Part shown: in pieces, positions 17,573-26,034 of the stretch
Position numbering within the stretch: the stretch's first letter is position 1
Layout: every line of letters begins with the position of its first letter
Assembly (NCBI GenBank): GCA_035651455.1
Contig: DASRFR010000022.1
Coordinates: 248,001 to 312,000 of the forward strand
DNA: 64,000 bases
Reading direction: 5' to 3'
Source of the DNA: DASRFR01 sp035651455
Lineage (GTDB): Bacteria; Acidobacteriota; Terriglobia; Terriglobales; Acidobacteriaceae
Notes under the pieces: model-generated
What the model was told of the DNA's origin: nothing
What the model saw: only the letters and a program-made list of their open reading frames with translations
Databases searched by the model: none
Translations under genes and position numbers: made by a program

Positions 17573-17782
17573 GTGTTTGGTTCTCACAAGGTGAAGATTG
17601 AAGGCGAACTGCTGGACAAGGCCAAGCAGTGTGCCGATGCGTGCGGTTACAGTTCGGTAGACGAATTCGTGCTTCATATGCTGGAGAAAGAGATCAACAA
17701 GGTGCTTCCATCGGACGAAGGTAGCGCCCCGTCGAAGGAGGTCGTGAGAAAGCGGCTTCAAGGCCTGGGTTACATCGAGTAA
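17573..17782 (+). CDS. Small ribbon-helix-helix-like protein
   Basis: A 69-residue soluble protein. Residues 4-45 (KVKIEGELLDKAKQCADACG, then YSSVDEFVLHMLEKEI) have the strand-helix-helix spacing of CopG/Arc ribbon-helix-helix dimers. The C-terminus ends VVRKRLQGLGYIE, which resembles the R-L-x-x-L-G-Y-I tail found after sulfatase domains, including the one at 13641. The GTG at 17573 is preferred to the GTG at 17561 because GGAGGAG lies just ahead of it. It sits 26 bases after the first phosphodiesterase gene and 31 before the membrane protein, so it is probably co-transcribed with both. Confidence 0.65.
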   Translation: MFGSHKVKIEGELLDKAKQCADACGYSSVDEFVLHMLEKEINKVLPSDEGSAPSKEVVRKRLQGLGYIE

Positions 17783-17813
17783 CACCGCGACACGTCAACA
17801 TCACTCACCGGCC

Positions 17814-18632
17814 ATGGCAATCCCCACCGGAATCAACTCTGCAAGCTGCGTAGTTCTCCCTGGAGTACACGGATTCAATCTGCCGTTCCTGATTGTGCTG
17901 CTCATTTCAGTGGTGATCGGCTTCTTGATGGTGATTGTGTTTCGCTACACCAGCGATCAAAAAGCCATTCACAAGGTGAAAGATCAGCTCAAAGCCCACT
18001 TGCTTGCAGTGCGCTTATTTCAGGACCAGTTGCCGGTTGTCCTGAAGTCGTATGGCCGCATCCTGCGATGCACCGGGCGCTACCTCCTGCTCGCGTTCAG
18101 GCCGTTGCTCTTTGTAATCATCCCCATGATTGTCTTGATCGTGCAACTCGATCGCTACCTGGGATTCGCGGCTGTAAACAGCGGCCAGGCGTTCCTGGTG
18201 AAAGCGCAGGCAAGCGGGGTTGACGCATTGAACGACATCTCACTGCTATTGCCGCCGGGAATGCGTACCACGGCGCCCGCGGTACACGCTCCAGCCAGTC
18301 ATGAAGTGATCTGGCGCGTGGTTGCGGATGACGGCGGCGCATACGACATCAACGTCGACATTGCCGGTCAGAAGCTGGCGAAAACTGTTGTCGTCTCATC
18401 GGGGCTCGCGCGCATTTCTCCAGTACGTCTGCGGGAGCATTTCTGGCAACGCATGCTGGAGTCGGGAGAGTCCGCACTGCCATCCAACAGCCCCATCGAG
18501 TCGGTGGAAGTGAGTTATCCTTTACGTGACATCTCCTTTCTTGGATACGAGTGGAACTGGATCTGGCTTTTCTTCGTCCTGTCGCTGGCGGCGGGCTTCG
18601 CATTCAAAACCGTTCTAGGGATTGAAATATGA
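17814..18632 (+). CDS. Three-span membrane protein, possibly Oxa1-superfamily-like
   Basis: A 272-residue integral membrane protein of no family I can name. Topology: membrane helix 1 (about 23-43), a charged helical stretch (46-80, YTSDQKAIHKVKDQLKAHL), helix 2 (about 90-112, FRPLLFVIIPMIVLIVQLDRY), a roughly 120-residue beta-rich extracytoplasmic domain, and helix 3 (about 244-265). The order of helix 1, cytoplasmic charged hairpin and helix 2 resembles EMC3/DUF106 members of the Oxa1 insertase superfamily, but this is a resemblance only. Its stop overlaps the start of the next phosphodiesterase gene (ATGA), so the two are translationally coupled and probably work together. Confidence 0.7.
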   Translation: MAIPTGINSASCVVLPGVHGFNLPFLIVLLISVVIGFLMVIVFRYTSDQKAIHKVKDQLKAHLLAVRLFQDQLPVVLKSYGRILRCTGRYLLLAFRPLLFVIIPMIVLIVQLDRYLGFAAVNSGQAFLVKAQASGVDALNDISLLLPPGMRTTAPAVHAPASHEVIWRVVADDGGAYDINVDIAGQKLAKTVVVSSGLARISPVRLREHFWQRMLESGESALPSNSPIESVEVSYPLRDISFLGYEWNWIWLFFVLSLAAGFAFKTVLGIEI

Positions 18633-20773
18633 GGGTGCTTTCTAATAACGAGGCCGTCACCAGCGAGCGCCGCCAACGCGCCTTCGTACTGCTGGCCATC
18701 GCAGGCCTGGTTTTGCTCTGGCCCTTACGCAGCGAAGCGTATGCCGGGCCAGGCGCGGGTTTCGCGGTACTCTCCTCCTTTTGGACGCTGTTTGTGGCGT
18801 TCCTGTATTCCGCGTACGCGTTTATCACGTGGCCGGCTCGCCATCTTCTTCGATTCGCGCGGCGCCGCCACGCCTATCGCAATGCCGCCATTCAGCGAGC
18901 CGTGATTCTCGGCTTTGATGGTATGGATCCCGAATTAGCCGATCGCTTCATTGGGGAAGGCAAGCTGCCCAATCTAGCCAAGCTTCGCCAGCAGGGCACA
19001 TTCAGAAAGCTACGTACGACCTACCCGGCCATTTCGCCGGTGGCGTGGTCTACGTTCATGACCGGAGTCAATCCTGGCAAACACAACATTTACGATTTCC
19101 TTGGCTGCGACCGGAACAACTATCTTCCGTTCCTCTCTTCGGCCGAGATTCGGGGTCCGAAGCGAACGTTGAAATTGGGGAAATACACGATTCCCCTTGG
19201 TAAGCCTTGCATTAAAGGCATGCGCCGTGGCATTCCGTTCTGGCATTGGCTGGGGAAGGCGGGCATTTTTTGTTCGGTGATCCGGGTACCCGTCACTTTT
19301 CCTCCAGAGAAGTTTCCCGGAGTATTGCTGTCCGGCATGTGCGTTCCGGATCTAAAAGGGAGCCAAGGCACATTCTGCCTGTGCACGACAGTCAAGACTG
19401 ATGACAAATTTCGCGAAGGCGGCGTGCGCGTGCCCATCGAGCGCAATGGCTCGGCGCTGCACTCCTATATTCCCGGACCGGAAGATCCGCTCGCCGCCGA
19501 CTCCGGTCGCGAGCTGCGAGCTGCCTTCGAAATACGTCCCAATGGGAACTCTGCCCGCATCACCGCTGACGGGGAAAGCTTCACGTTGAAAGTTGGCGAT
19601 TATTCGGAGTGGGTTCCGGTGAAATTCAAGGCTGGCCTGGGTTTCAGCGCTCGCGGGATTTGCCGGTTTTACCTCAAGCAGCTGTCGCCCGAAGTTGAAG
19701 TGTATGTCACTCCGGTGAATATTGATCCTGCACGGCCGGACCTGCCGATTTCTCATCCGGTGACATATTCAATTTATCTTTCCAAGTTGTTTGGCCCCTA
19801 CGCCACGCTCGGACTCGCCGAGGATACCTGGGCGCTGAACGAGGAGGTTCTGGACGACAATGCGTTCCTCGCCCAGTGCTACGGCAATCATGATGATCGT
19901 GAGCGCATGCTGTTTGACGCACTGGAGAAGACGCGGCAGGGCCTGTGCGCCTGCGTGTTTGATACAACTGACCGCGTGCAGCACATGTTCTGGCGCTATC
20001 TTGATGAAGACCATCCCGCGGCCCGGAACGTTGCTCGCGACCAGCGGCCTAATGTGATTGAGGATCTGTATCGCCGGATGGACGATTTGATCGGCCGTGT
20101 CATGAAACAGATCGACAATCGCACATTGCTGATGGTGATTTCCGATCACGGATTCAAGTCATTTGCCCGCTGCGTGAATCTGAATGCATGGTTACACCAG
20201 AATGGATATCTCGCCCTGAAATCCGGAAAGACGGAAAGCGGCGACTGGTTTGACGACGTGGACTGGTCGCGTACGCGCGCCTACACCATGGGACTGAACG
20301 GTCTGTATCTGAATATGAAAGGGCGCGAGCGGCAAGGGATTGTCGCACCCGGTACGGAAGCGGAGAGCCTGAAGCAGGAGCTCCGCAACAAGCTCGATGG
20401 ACTCGTCGATCCGGCTTCCGGCCGCATCGGGATCACCGGTGTTTTCGATTGCGATACTACCTACGCCGGTCCTTACGTGGAGAACGCTCCAGACCTGATC
20501 GTGGGGTATGGCGAAGGTTTCCGCGCGTCATGGGATTCGGTAATGGGCAAAGTTACGAGCCAGATCTTTGAAGACAATCTTAAGGCCTGGAGCGGAGACC
20601 ATTGCGTAGATCCCCGGCTTGTGCCGGGCGTGCTCTTTTCGAATTTCAAGATTGCCGACGAGAAGCCCGCGATCGTTGATGTCGCGCCCACCATCCTTAA
20701 GCTCTTTGGTTTGCCATTGCCTGGGCACCTGGACGGCAAGGCCTGGGCGGTTGCAACAGAACCTGTCGGATAA
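18629..20773 (+). CDS. Membrane-anchored phosphodiesterase-like protein (AlkP superfamily)
   Basis: A 714-residue paralogue of the protein at 15555. The N-terminus carries a hydrophobic segment (18-36), the motif YAGPGAGF (38-45) seen before membrane helices in envelope proteins, and a second helix (about 47-67), so it is a membrane-anchored rather than lipid-anchored enzyme. Catalytic-domain residues: Asp97 in GFDGMD, candidate nucleophile Ser136 in SPVAWS, then DTTDRVQHMFW, SDHGF and WSGDHC. The substrate is unknown. Its ATG overlaps the stop of the membrane-protein gene. It converges on the radical SAM gene with seven bases between. Confidence 0.85.
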   Translation: MRVLSNNEAVTSERRQRAFVLLAIAGLVLLWPLRSEAYAGPGAGFAVLSSFWTLFVAFLYSAYAFITWPARHLLRFARRRHAYRNAAIQRAVILGFDGMDPELADRFIGEGKLPNLAKLRQQGTFRKLRTTYPAISPVAWSTFMTGVNPGKHNIYDFLGCDRNNYLPFLSSAEIRGPKRTLKLGKYTIPLGKPCIKGMRRGIPFWHWLGKAGIFCSVIRVPVTFPPEKFPGVLLSGMCVPDLKGSQGTFCLCTTVKTDDKFREGGVRVPIERNGSALHSYIPGPEDPLAADSGRELRAAFEIRPNGNSARITADGESFTLKVGDYSEWVPVKFKAGLGFSARGICRFYLKQLSPEVEVYVTPVNIDPARPDLPISHPVTYSIYLSKLFGPYATLGLAEDTWALNEEVLDDNAFLAQCYGNHDDRERMLFDALEKTRQGLCACVFDTTDRVQHMFWRYLDEDHPAARNVARDQRPNVIEDLYRRMDDLIGRVMKQIDNRTLLMVISDHGFKSFARCVNLNAWLHQNGYLALKSGKTESGDWFDDVDWSRTRAYTMGLNGLYLNMKGRERQGIVAPGTEAESLKQELRNKLDGLVDPASGRIGITGVFDCDTTYAGPYVENAPDLIVGYGEGFRASWDSVMGKVTSQIFEDNLKAWSGDHCVDPRLVPGVLFSNFKIADEKPAIVDVAPTILKLFGLPLPGHLDGKAWAVATEPVG

Positions 20774-20780
20774 ACCTGGT

Positions 20781-21929
20781 TCAAGCTTTCGTGACGCAGG
20801 CGAGTTCTTCGACAACACGAGTGAAAACGGCATTGTTGCGGCGCGTCCTGGGCTGCCACGTGCAGCAAGGCTCCTCGGCAAAGATGTCCACACTCAGGGC
20901 ATAGGCTCGCGCTCGAGACCCACCGCAAATTTCGCGAAATTCGCAATCGCCACATTTGCCTTTCAGGTTGGCGCTGTCGCGGAGCGAAGTGAACAGGGGC
21001 GAGTTCCGGTAGATTTCTGCCAGCGATTGTTTCCGAATATTTCCTGCTGAGATAGGCAGGAACCCGCTGGGAAAAACTTCGCCGAGATGGGAGATGAAGA
21101 CAAAACCCTTTCCGTCGTTGATGCCCTTGGGCGCGCGACCTATCCCATCAGGCGTGCTCATGCCCAGCATGGACGGGAGGGCCTGGCCGTTCGCCTTGCG
21201 CCTTTCCTCAGTCCTGCGCTGTAGTAAATAGCGGCGATAGTGCTGCGCCTCCGTGCTTTTAATATCAAACTTAACCCGGCGCGAAGTCTGGTAAAGCTTT
21301 GCGAAAACCAGCTCGAATTCCTCCGCCGAAATCAGGTCGCCGCACGATCCGCGGCCGGTCGGAACCAGGAAGAACACGCTCCACAGAACGATGTCCAATG
21401 ATTCGATCAACGCGATAATGGAATCCAGGTGCTCCAGGTTGCGGCGGGTAATTGTAGTGTTGATCTGCACGGGAAGATCGATCTCCCGGGCCCATCGGAT
21501 GGCGCGCAGGGTCCACTCGTAAGAACCAGGAACGCGGCGGAACGCATCGTGCACATCGGCGGTCGGTCCATCCAGGCTGATGGCGAGCCGCGCCAAGCCG
21601 CAATTTTTTAGCCGCAGAATTGCTTCTCTCGTCAGCAATGGCGTGGCACTGGGGGTAAGCGAGATGCGCACACCGCGCGATAAAGCATACTCAACCAGTT
21701 CGAAGACGTCCGGCCGCTTCAGGGGATCACCACCGGTCAGCACGAATACGGGCGCTCCCAGCGCAGCCACTTCGTCGATCAGACGCTTGGCTTCGACGGT
21801 GCTCAGTTCCAGCGTGTTTCGCATCGGTTGTGCGCAGGCGCGGCAGTGAACGCACGCCAAATCACAAGCTTGCGTGGTCTCCCAGATCACAATAAACGGG
21901 CTTTGATCGAAATCAAATTGCGGTTGCAT
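20781..21929 (-). CDS. Radical SAM/SPASM protein (TIGR04053-like)
   Basis: A 382-residue radical SAM enzyme with the cluster motif CDLACVHC near residue 18, the glycine-rich TGGDPLKRPD, and a C-terminal SPASM-type cysteine set (CGDCEFREICGG and a later CC) for auxiliary clusters. It resembles NirJ/heme-modifying and TIGR04053-type proteins that occur with nitrogen-oxide genes. It is the last gene of the minus-strand NO-defence block, 137 bases after norB, with a copy of the TGACTTATGTCA palindrome upstream, suggesting co-regulation. The exact reaction is unknown. Confidence 0.85.
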   Translation of the reverse strand: MQPQFDFDQSPFIVIWETTQACDLACVHCRACAQPMRNTLELSTVEAKRLIDEVAALGAPVFVLTGGDPLKRPDVFELVEYALSRGVRISLTPSATPLLTREAILRLKNCGLARLAISLDGPTADVHDAFRRVPGSYEWTLRAIRWAREIDLPVQINTTITRRNLEHLDSIIALIESLDIVLWSVFFLVPTGRGSCGDLISAEEFELVFAKLYQTSRRVKFDIKSTEAQHYRRYLLQRRTEERRKANGQALPSMLGMSTPDGIGRAPKGINDGKGFVFISHLGEVFPSGFLPISAGNIRKQSLAEIYRNSPLFTSLRDSANLKGKCGDCEFREICGGSRARAYALSVDIFAEEPCCTWQPRTRRNNAVFTRVVEELACVTKA

Positions 21930-21979
21930 AACACCATTCCTCGCAAAGTCAGGATGGCAAATCGGGGGCAGACAGGAAA

Positions 21980-21991
21980 TGACTTATGTCA
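21980..21991 (-). promoter_or_regulatory. Candidate Crp/Fnr-family operator upstream of the radical SAM gene
   Basis: TGACTTATGTCA, a TGAC-N4-GTCA inverted repeat centred 56 bases before the start codon. The surrounding 15-mer (ATGACTTATGTCACG) is identical to the one upstream of ric at 25248-25262. TGAC half-sites fit Fnr/Dnr-type regulators, and a gene for such a regulator is in the same block. Confidence 0.55.
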
Positions 21992-22066
21992 CGCTGGCAG
22001 ACAGACAAAACCCAGCCCGACCTTACAGGTGGGCCGGGCTGGTCAGTTGAAATTGATTGATAAGAA

Positions 22067-24358
22067 TTAATCGTGCATCGCGGCCACTTCGTGGGTCCGC
22101 ACTTCCCATTCGCCCTCGCTGACGTAGCCCCGCTTGTCATAGGAGTGGCCCGTCACGAGCCCGAGCACGAACCAGCCAAGAACGAGGGCGCCGAGCGCAA
22201 AAATGCTGTCGCCGATCATGCGCATCCAGCGCAGTTGGTTCATTCCGCTGGAGTGCAGGAATTCCGCCGAACGGGCATACCAGGTGCCGTATTCAACGGA
22301 AGCCCATGCCTGCATCAGGCCAATCGGCAGCACGCTGATCAAAACCATCAAAGCAAGTCCGATGTTGATGGCCCAGAACGCGAATGACAGTGGCGGGTTT
22401 TTCCATGCCCTTCCGGGCCGCAGAGCACGTAGGCAGAAGAGCATCAGGCCCAGAGCGAGCATGCCATAGACGCCGAATAGCGCGGTGTGGCCGTGCACCG
22501 GCGTGGTATTCAGACCCTGCATGTAGTAGAGGGCAACCGGGGGATTGATAAGGAATCCGAACAATCCCGCTCCCACGAAATTCCAGAACGCGACAGCCAC
22601 AAAGAAGTAGATTGGCCATTTGTAGGCAGCGACCCAGATATGCTGTTGCCGCGAACGCGCCAGGCGAATGTTTTCCCAGGCCTCAAAACCGATCAGCACA
22701 AGTGGCACGACTTCGAGCGCGCTGAATACAGCGCCAAGTCCCAGGACAATATTCGGCGTGCCCGCGAAGTACAGGTGGTGGAAAGTTCCGATGATCCCGC
22801 CGGAGAGGAACACTACCGTGGAGAACAACACCGCGCGGGTGGCGGTCGGAACCGATAGTAATTTCAGGCGAGTCAGCAGGAATGCAATGACGACGGTGGC
22901 GAAAACCTCAAAAAATCCTTCTACCCAGAGGTGAACCACCCACCAGCGCCAATATTCCGCGGTGACCAGGTTGCTACGCTGCCCATACATCAGGCCGGCC
23001 GCATAGAACAAGGGTATCGCAATACTGGAGAGCAAGAACATCAGCAGCAGGGAATGACTTTGGTCCCGCTTCGCGAGCGCGGGTTTCAGAGAGCGCCACA
23101 TCAGCCAGAGCCAGAAAACGAGTCCGCCGAATAGCAGAATCTGCCAGACGCGGCCCAGGTCAACATATTCATAACCTTGCGTGCCGAACCAGAACCACAG
23201 GTTTCCAAGCTTGTGTTGAATGCTCATCCACTCACCGGCGAGAGACCCAACCACGACGAAGATGAGAGCGCCGAAAAGAACATTGACTCCCAGCCGCTGT
23301 CCTTTGGGTTCGACGCCGCTTACCGCTGGTGCGACGTAGAGACCGGTCGCCAGCCACGAAGTCGCGATCCAGAACAATCCAATTTGCAGGTGCCAGGTGC
23401 GGGTTACGCTGTACGGCAGCCAGCGATCCAGTGGAATTCCGTAGAAGCCAGATCCTTCTACGCCGTAGTGTGCGGTAATGGCACCCAGCGCAACCTGCAC
23501 GACCCAGAGCGCCGCTACCACGAAAAAGTACTTCACGGTTGCGCGCTGCGATGGAGTGGGCCGTAACCCCAGTAGGGGATCCGCCTCGGGAAGCAATTCC
23601 TCCGCGACAGTGCGCGGCTGCGATGCAAAGTACCAAACCATGCCGCCGATCCCGGCCAGCAACAGGACGAAGCTGACAACGCTCCATACAATCGCTCCGC
23701 CTGTAGGTTGATTTCCCACCAGCGGCTCATGCGGCCAATTCTGGGTGTAAGTAATATTGCTGCCGGGGCGATCGGTGGTGGCGGCCCAGGCTGTCCACCA
23801 GAAAAACGCGCTCATCTGCCGCAACTTCGCGGGATCGCTCATGGCGTTGGGCTGAATCGCGTAGTCATTGCGGCCACGCGTAAAAACATCGGCGTAGTAG
23901 GTGGCAAGGTTCTCGAAGGCTGCGCCGCGAACGGGGTCAAGCCTGATCTCGCCGGTGGCGGGATCATACGTGTTCGTCCGCATTAGTTGTTGCAGTCGGG
24001 CCTGCAATGCGCCCTGCTGTTCCGGGTCAAGCGCCGCGTAGTTTGCTGCTCCGGACTCACGAGCCCAGCGGTCGAGAATGAATATGCATTCGCGGTGCAG
24101 CCAGTCCGCAGACCAGTCGGGTGCGATGTAGGAACCATGGCCCCAAACCGTGCCGACCTCCTGGCCGCCAATGGACTGCCATACTCCCTGTCCATCCTTG
24201 ATGATGTTGCCATCGAACAACACACGGCCATCCGCCGTGACGACTTGCGAGGGAATTGGCGGAGCATTGTTAAGTACCTTGACCCCGACTCCGCCCAACA
24301 CCGCAAAGGAAATGACCAGGACGAAACCTAAGGCGATCCATAGTTTCTTATAAGTCAT
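22067..24358 (-). CDS. norB: Quinol-dependent nitric oxide reductase (qNOR)
   Basis: A 763-residue integral membrane protein reducing NO to N2O with quinol as electron donor. An N-terminal helix and a large extracytoplasmic domain (about 35-215, with GQGVWQSIGGQEVGTVWGHG) precede about 12 further membrane helices of the haem-copper oxidase type. Haem and FeB histidines are expected in VHLWVEGFFEVFA, FHHLYFAGTPN and HGHTALFGVYG. No CxxCH haem-c motif is present, which separates it from cytochrome-c-dependent NorBC. The start has a GAGAGG. The NO scavenging and repair neighbours point to detoxification rather than full denitrification. Confidence 0.95.
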   Translation of the reverse strand: MTYKKLWIALGFVLVISFAVLGGVGVKVLNNAPPIPSQVVTADGRVLFDGNIIKDGQGVWQSIGGQEVGTVWGHGSYIAPDWSADWLHRECIFILDRWARESGAANYAALDPEQQGALQARLQQLMRTNTYDPATGEIRLDPVRGAAFENLATYYADVFTRGRNDYAIQPNAMSDPAKLRQMSAFFWWTAWAATTDRPGSNITYTQNWPHEPLVGNQPTGGAIVWSVVSFVLLLAGIGGMVWYFASQPRTVAEELLPEADPLLGLRPTPSQRATVKYFFVVAALWVVQVALGAITAHYGVEGSGFYGIPLDRWLPYSVTRTWHLQIGLFWIATSWLATGLYVAPAVSGVEPKGQRLGVNVLFGALIFVVVGSLAGEWMSIQHKLGNLWFWFGTQGYEYVDLGRVWQILLFGGLVFWLWLMWRSLKPALAKRDQSHSLLLMFLLSSIAIPLFYAAGLMYGQRSNLVTAEYWRWWVVHLWVEGFFEVFATVVIAFLLTRLKLLSVPTATRAVLFSTVVFLSGGIIGTFHHLYFAGTPNIVLGLGAVFSALEVVPLVLIGFEAWENIRLARSRQQHIWVAAYKWPIYFFVAVAFWNFVGAGLFGFLINPPVALYYMQGLNTTPVHGHTALFGVYGMLALGLMLFCLRALRPGRAWKNPPLSFAFWAINIGLALMVLISVLPIGLMQAWASVEYGTWYARSAEFLHSSGMNQLRWMRMIGDSIFALGALVLGWFVLGLVTGHSYDKRGYVSEGEWEVRTHEVAAMHD

Positions 24359-24449
24359 GATTGATTACCTCTCGTACGAACTTGACTCTTCGCTTCTATC
24401 TTGTGGTTCGCGACAAAATGTTTCGAAAAAACTGCGACGGAACTGGGGG

Positions 24450-25175
24450 CTAGAAAGCTCTTTCGATCGCGACTGCCCGCGGAAACAGGACATTGTTCTC
24501 CAAATGAATGTGCTGATGCAGGTCCCTTTCAAACTCGGTCAACGCCCGGTAAAGAGTCTGATAGCTGACGCAAGCGTCTGGCGGCGGCACATAGCCCGCG
24601 CTCGCGGTTTTCATCGCTCGCAGCGCAGTTCCCGCCGAATCGTGCTCATGTTCCATCATCGTGACGGGATTTTGCACGGATCCAAAGGGCGCCGGCAGCA
24701 GTGGCTCCTTGGCGATCGTCGCATCTTCCATGCGCGTAATGTAGGGGAACAATACTATCTCTTCCTTCAACATGTGAGTGGTTAATTCCTGGGCTAGTCC
24801 GCGAAACACGCCGCGCACATGGATCAACTCGGGGTGATTCTTGCCGTGGGCGGAGCAAACTTTATCCAGCAATGGGGGAATACGGGCAATCGCGTCGCGA
24901 GTGGATTTGTGGTGGGTAGCCTTGATGTGCTCGATCAAGTCGCTGAGTGGTTCTGTTTGCCAGTTGCGATCGGCCGAAGCGGCCCGCCGAGCGTTCAACG
25001 CCATTTCCAGTGAATCCAGCACCTGGTCCGGATTCAAATTAGCAGCCCGGCAGGCCTCTTCCAGCGGACGGTTACCGCCGCAACAGTAATCGATCCCCAG
25101 TTCCTCAAAAATCCGAGTCGCGGCAAAGTTCTCCAACGCGAGTTCTCTTACGGTCTTTTGTGCGCTCAAATTCAT
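24450..25175 (-). CDS. ric: Iron-sulfur cluster repair di-iron protein
   Basis: A 241-residue cytoplasmic protein of the Ric/YtfE/ScdA family that restores Fe-S clusters damaged by nitric oxide or peroxide. The N-terminal ScdA-N domain has the Cys pair in YCCGG (Cys31-Cys32); the C-terminal hemerythrin-like domain supplies His and Glu ligands in HIKATHH, HMLKEE, MMEHEHD and HQHIHLENN. An AGGAG ribosome-binding site precedes the ATG. It is the first gene of the run ric-norB-radical SAM, with the TGAC-N4-GTCA palindrome 79 bases upstream, and lies just downstream of the Crp/Fnr regulator gene. Confidence 0.95.
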   Translation of the reverse strand: MNLSAQKTVRELALENFAATRIFEELGIDYCCGGNRPLEEACRAANLNPDQVLDSLEMALNARRAASADRNWQTEPLSDLIEHIKATHHKSTRDAIARIPPLLDKVCSAHGKNHPELIHVRGVFRGLAQELTTHMLKEEIVLFPYITRMEDATIAKEPLLPAPFGSVQNPVTMMEHEHDSAGTALRAMKTASAGYVPPPDACVSYQTLYRALTEFERDLHQHIHLENNVLFPRAVAIERAF

Positions 25176-25248
25176 GACATTCTCCTGCCGGTAAGCGTCA
25201 TGGCTTGGCCGACTGCTTGAGGCTAACGCGGTCCAGAGTGTCTGCCGA

Positions 25249-25260
25249 TGACTTATGTCA
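25249..25260 (-). promoter_or_regulatory. Candidate Crp/Fnr-family operator upstream of ric
   Basis: TGACTTATGTCA, the second copy of the palindrome found at 21980, within a 15-base identical stretch. It is centred about 79 bases before the ric start. No strong minus-10 hexamer is evident downstream, as expected for an activator-dependent promoter. Confidence 0.55.
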
Positions 25261-25329
25261 CGGGCAGTTGTTAATCAGCAGATTTGGCCGACAGGGCCGC
25301 AGGAGAGAGATTGGAGGCCAGGCTGGGGA

Positions 25330-26034
25330 TCAGCCTGCCGACTGTAGTTCAGTTTCCAGCGCTTTAGGATTGCAAAGGATGACGATGCGGCCATCCATCT
25401 TGAGCATGCCTTCCGCCTGAAGGCGCGAAAGATTACGCGACACCAACTCGCGTACCGTGCCGATCTGCGAGGCCAGCTCCTGGTTGCTCACCGGCAAAGT
25501 AACTTCCAAGCCTTCCGGCGTGACCCTTCCTTCTTTTTGCGCGAGGCGGAGAAGGTAAGCTGCGAGGCGATGCCGTACCGTGGTGAACGACAATTCCTCA
25601 ATGATGCCGACCAGTTTTCGTAAACGTGCCCCAACCACACGCAAAACTTTCAGAGCAACCTGGGGGTGAGTTAGGCACAGCGCCTGAAAATCCTGCTTGC
25701 TGAAAAAGAGAAGGGTTACGTCGTCGACGGCAGACACCGATGCAGGGTAGTTTCCGCCATCGAATACGGGCAGCTCGGCGATGGAGCTGCCGGGCCCGTC
25801 GATGCTGAGCACCTGTTCCCGTCCTCCCGCCGAGCTTTTGAAAATCCGGACATGGCCCGATTCCACCACGTACAGGCCCGAGCAGGGCTCGCCTTCTCCA
25901 AACACCGTCTCCCCAGCGGAATAGTGTCGTGGCACGACTCGCTGCACGAGGAATGCAAACTCGCTCTCGGTCAGGCCAGAAAAGATAGGAACTTTCGATA
26001 AGGTTTGGGCGTGCAGCAACTTAGGCTCGGGCAC
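25330..26034 (-). CDS. Crp/Fnr-family transcriptional regulator
   Basis: A regulator of about 234 residues with an N-terminal cyclic-nucleotide-binding-like beta-roll (FSGLTESEFAFL to PVFDGGNYPASVSA), a dimerisation helix (LKVLRVVGARLRKLVG) and a C-terminal winged HTH whose recognition helix reads RELVSRNLSR, fitting TGA-type half-sites. There is no Cys set for an Fnr-type cluster, so NO or redox would be sensed otherwise (for example by haem, as in Dnr). The frame opens at 26109; a promoter-like TTGTTT-16-TAAAAT at 26042-26069 places transcription start near 26035, so I take the GTG at 26034, possibly leaderless. Its location suggests it controls the adjacent NO genes. Confidence 0.85.
   Translation of the reverse strand: MPEPKLLHAQTLSKVPIFSGLTESEFAFLVQRVVPRHYSAGETVFGEGEPCSGLYVVESGHVRIFKSSAGGREQVLSIDGPGSSIAELPVFDGGNYPASVSAVDDVTLLFFSKQDFQALCLTHPQVALKVLRVVGARLRKLVGIIEELSFTTVRHRLAAYLLRLAQKEGRVTPEGLEVTLPVSNQELASQIGTVRELVSRNLSRLQAEGMLKMDGRIVILCNPKALETELQSAG

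Noticed and set aside
24359..24449. A third TGAC-N4-GTCA site in front of norB
   Set aside because: The gap contains only unrelated short symmetric bits (TTGT...ACAA); norB is probably expressed from the ric promoter.
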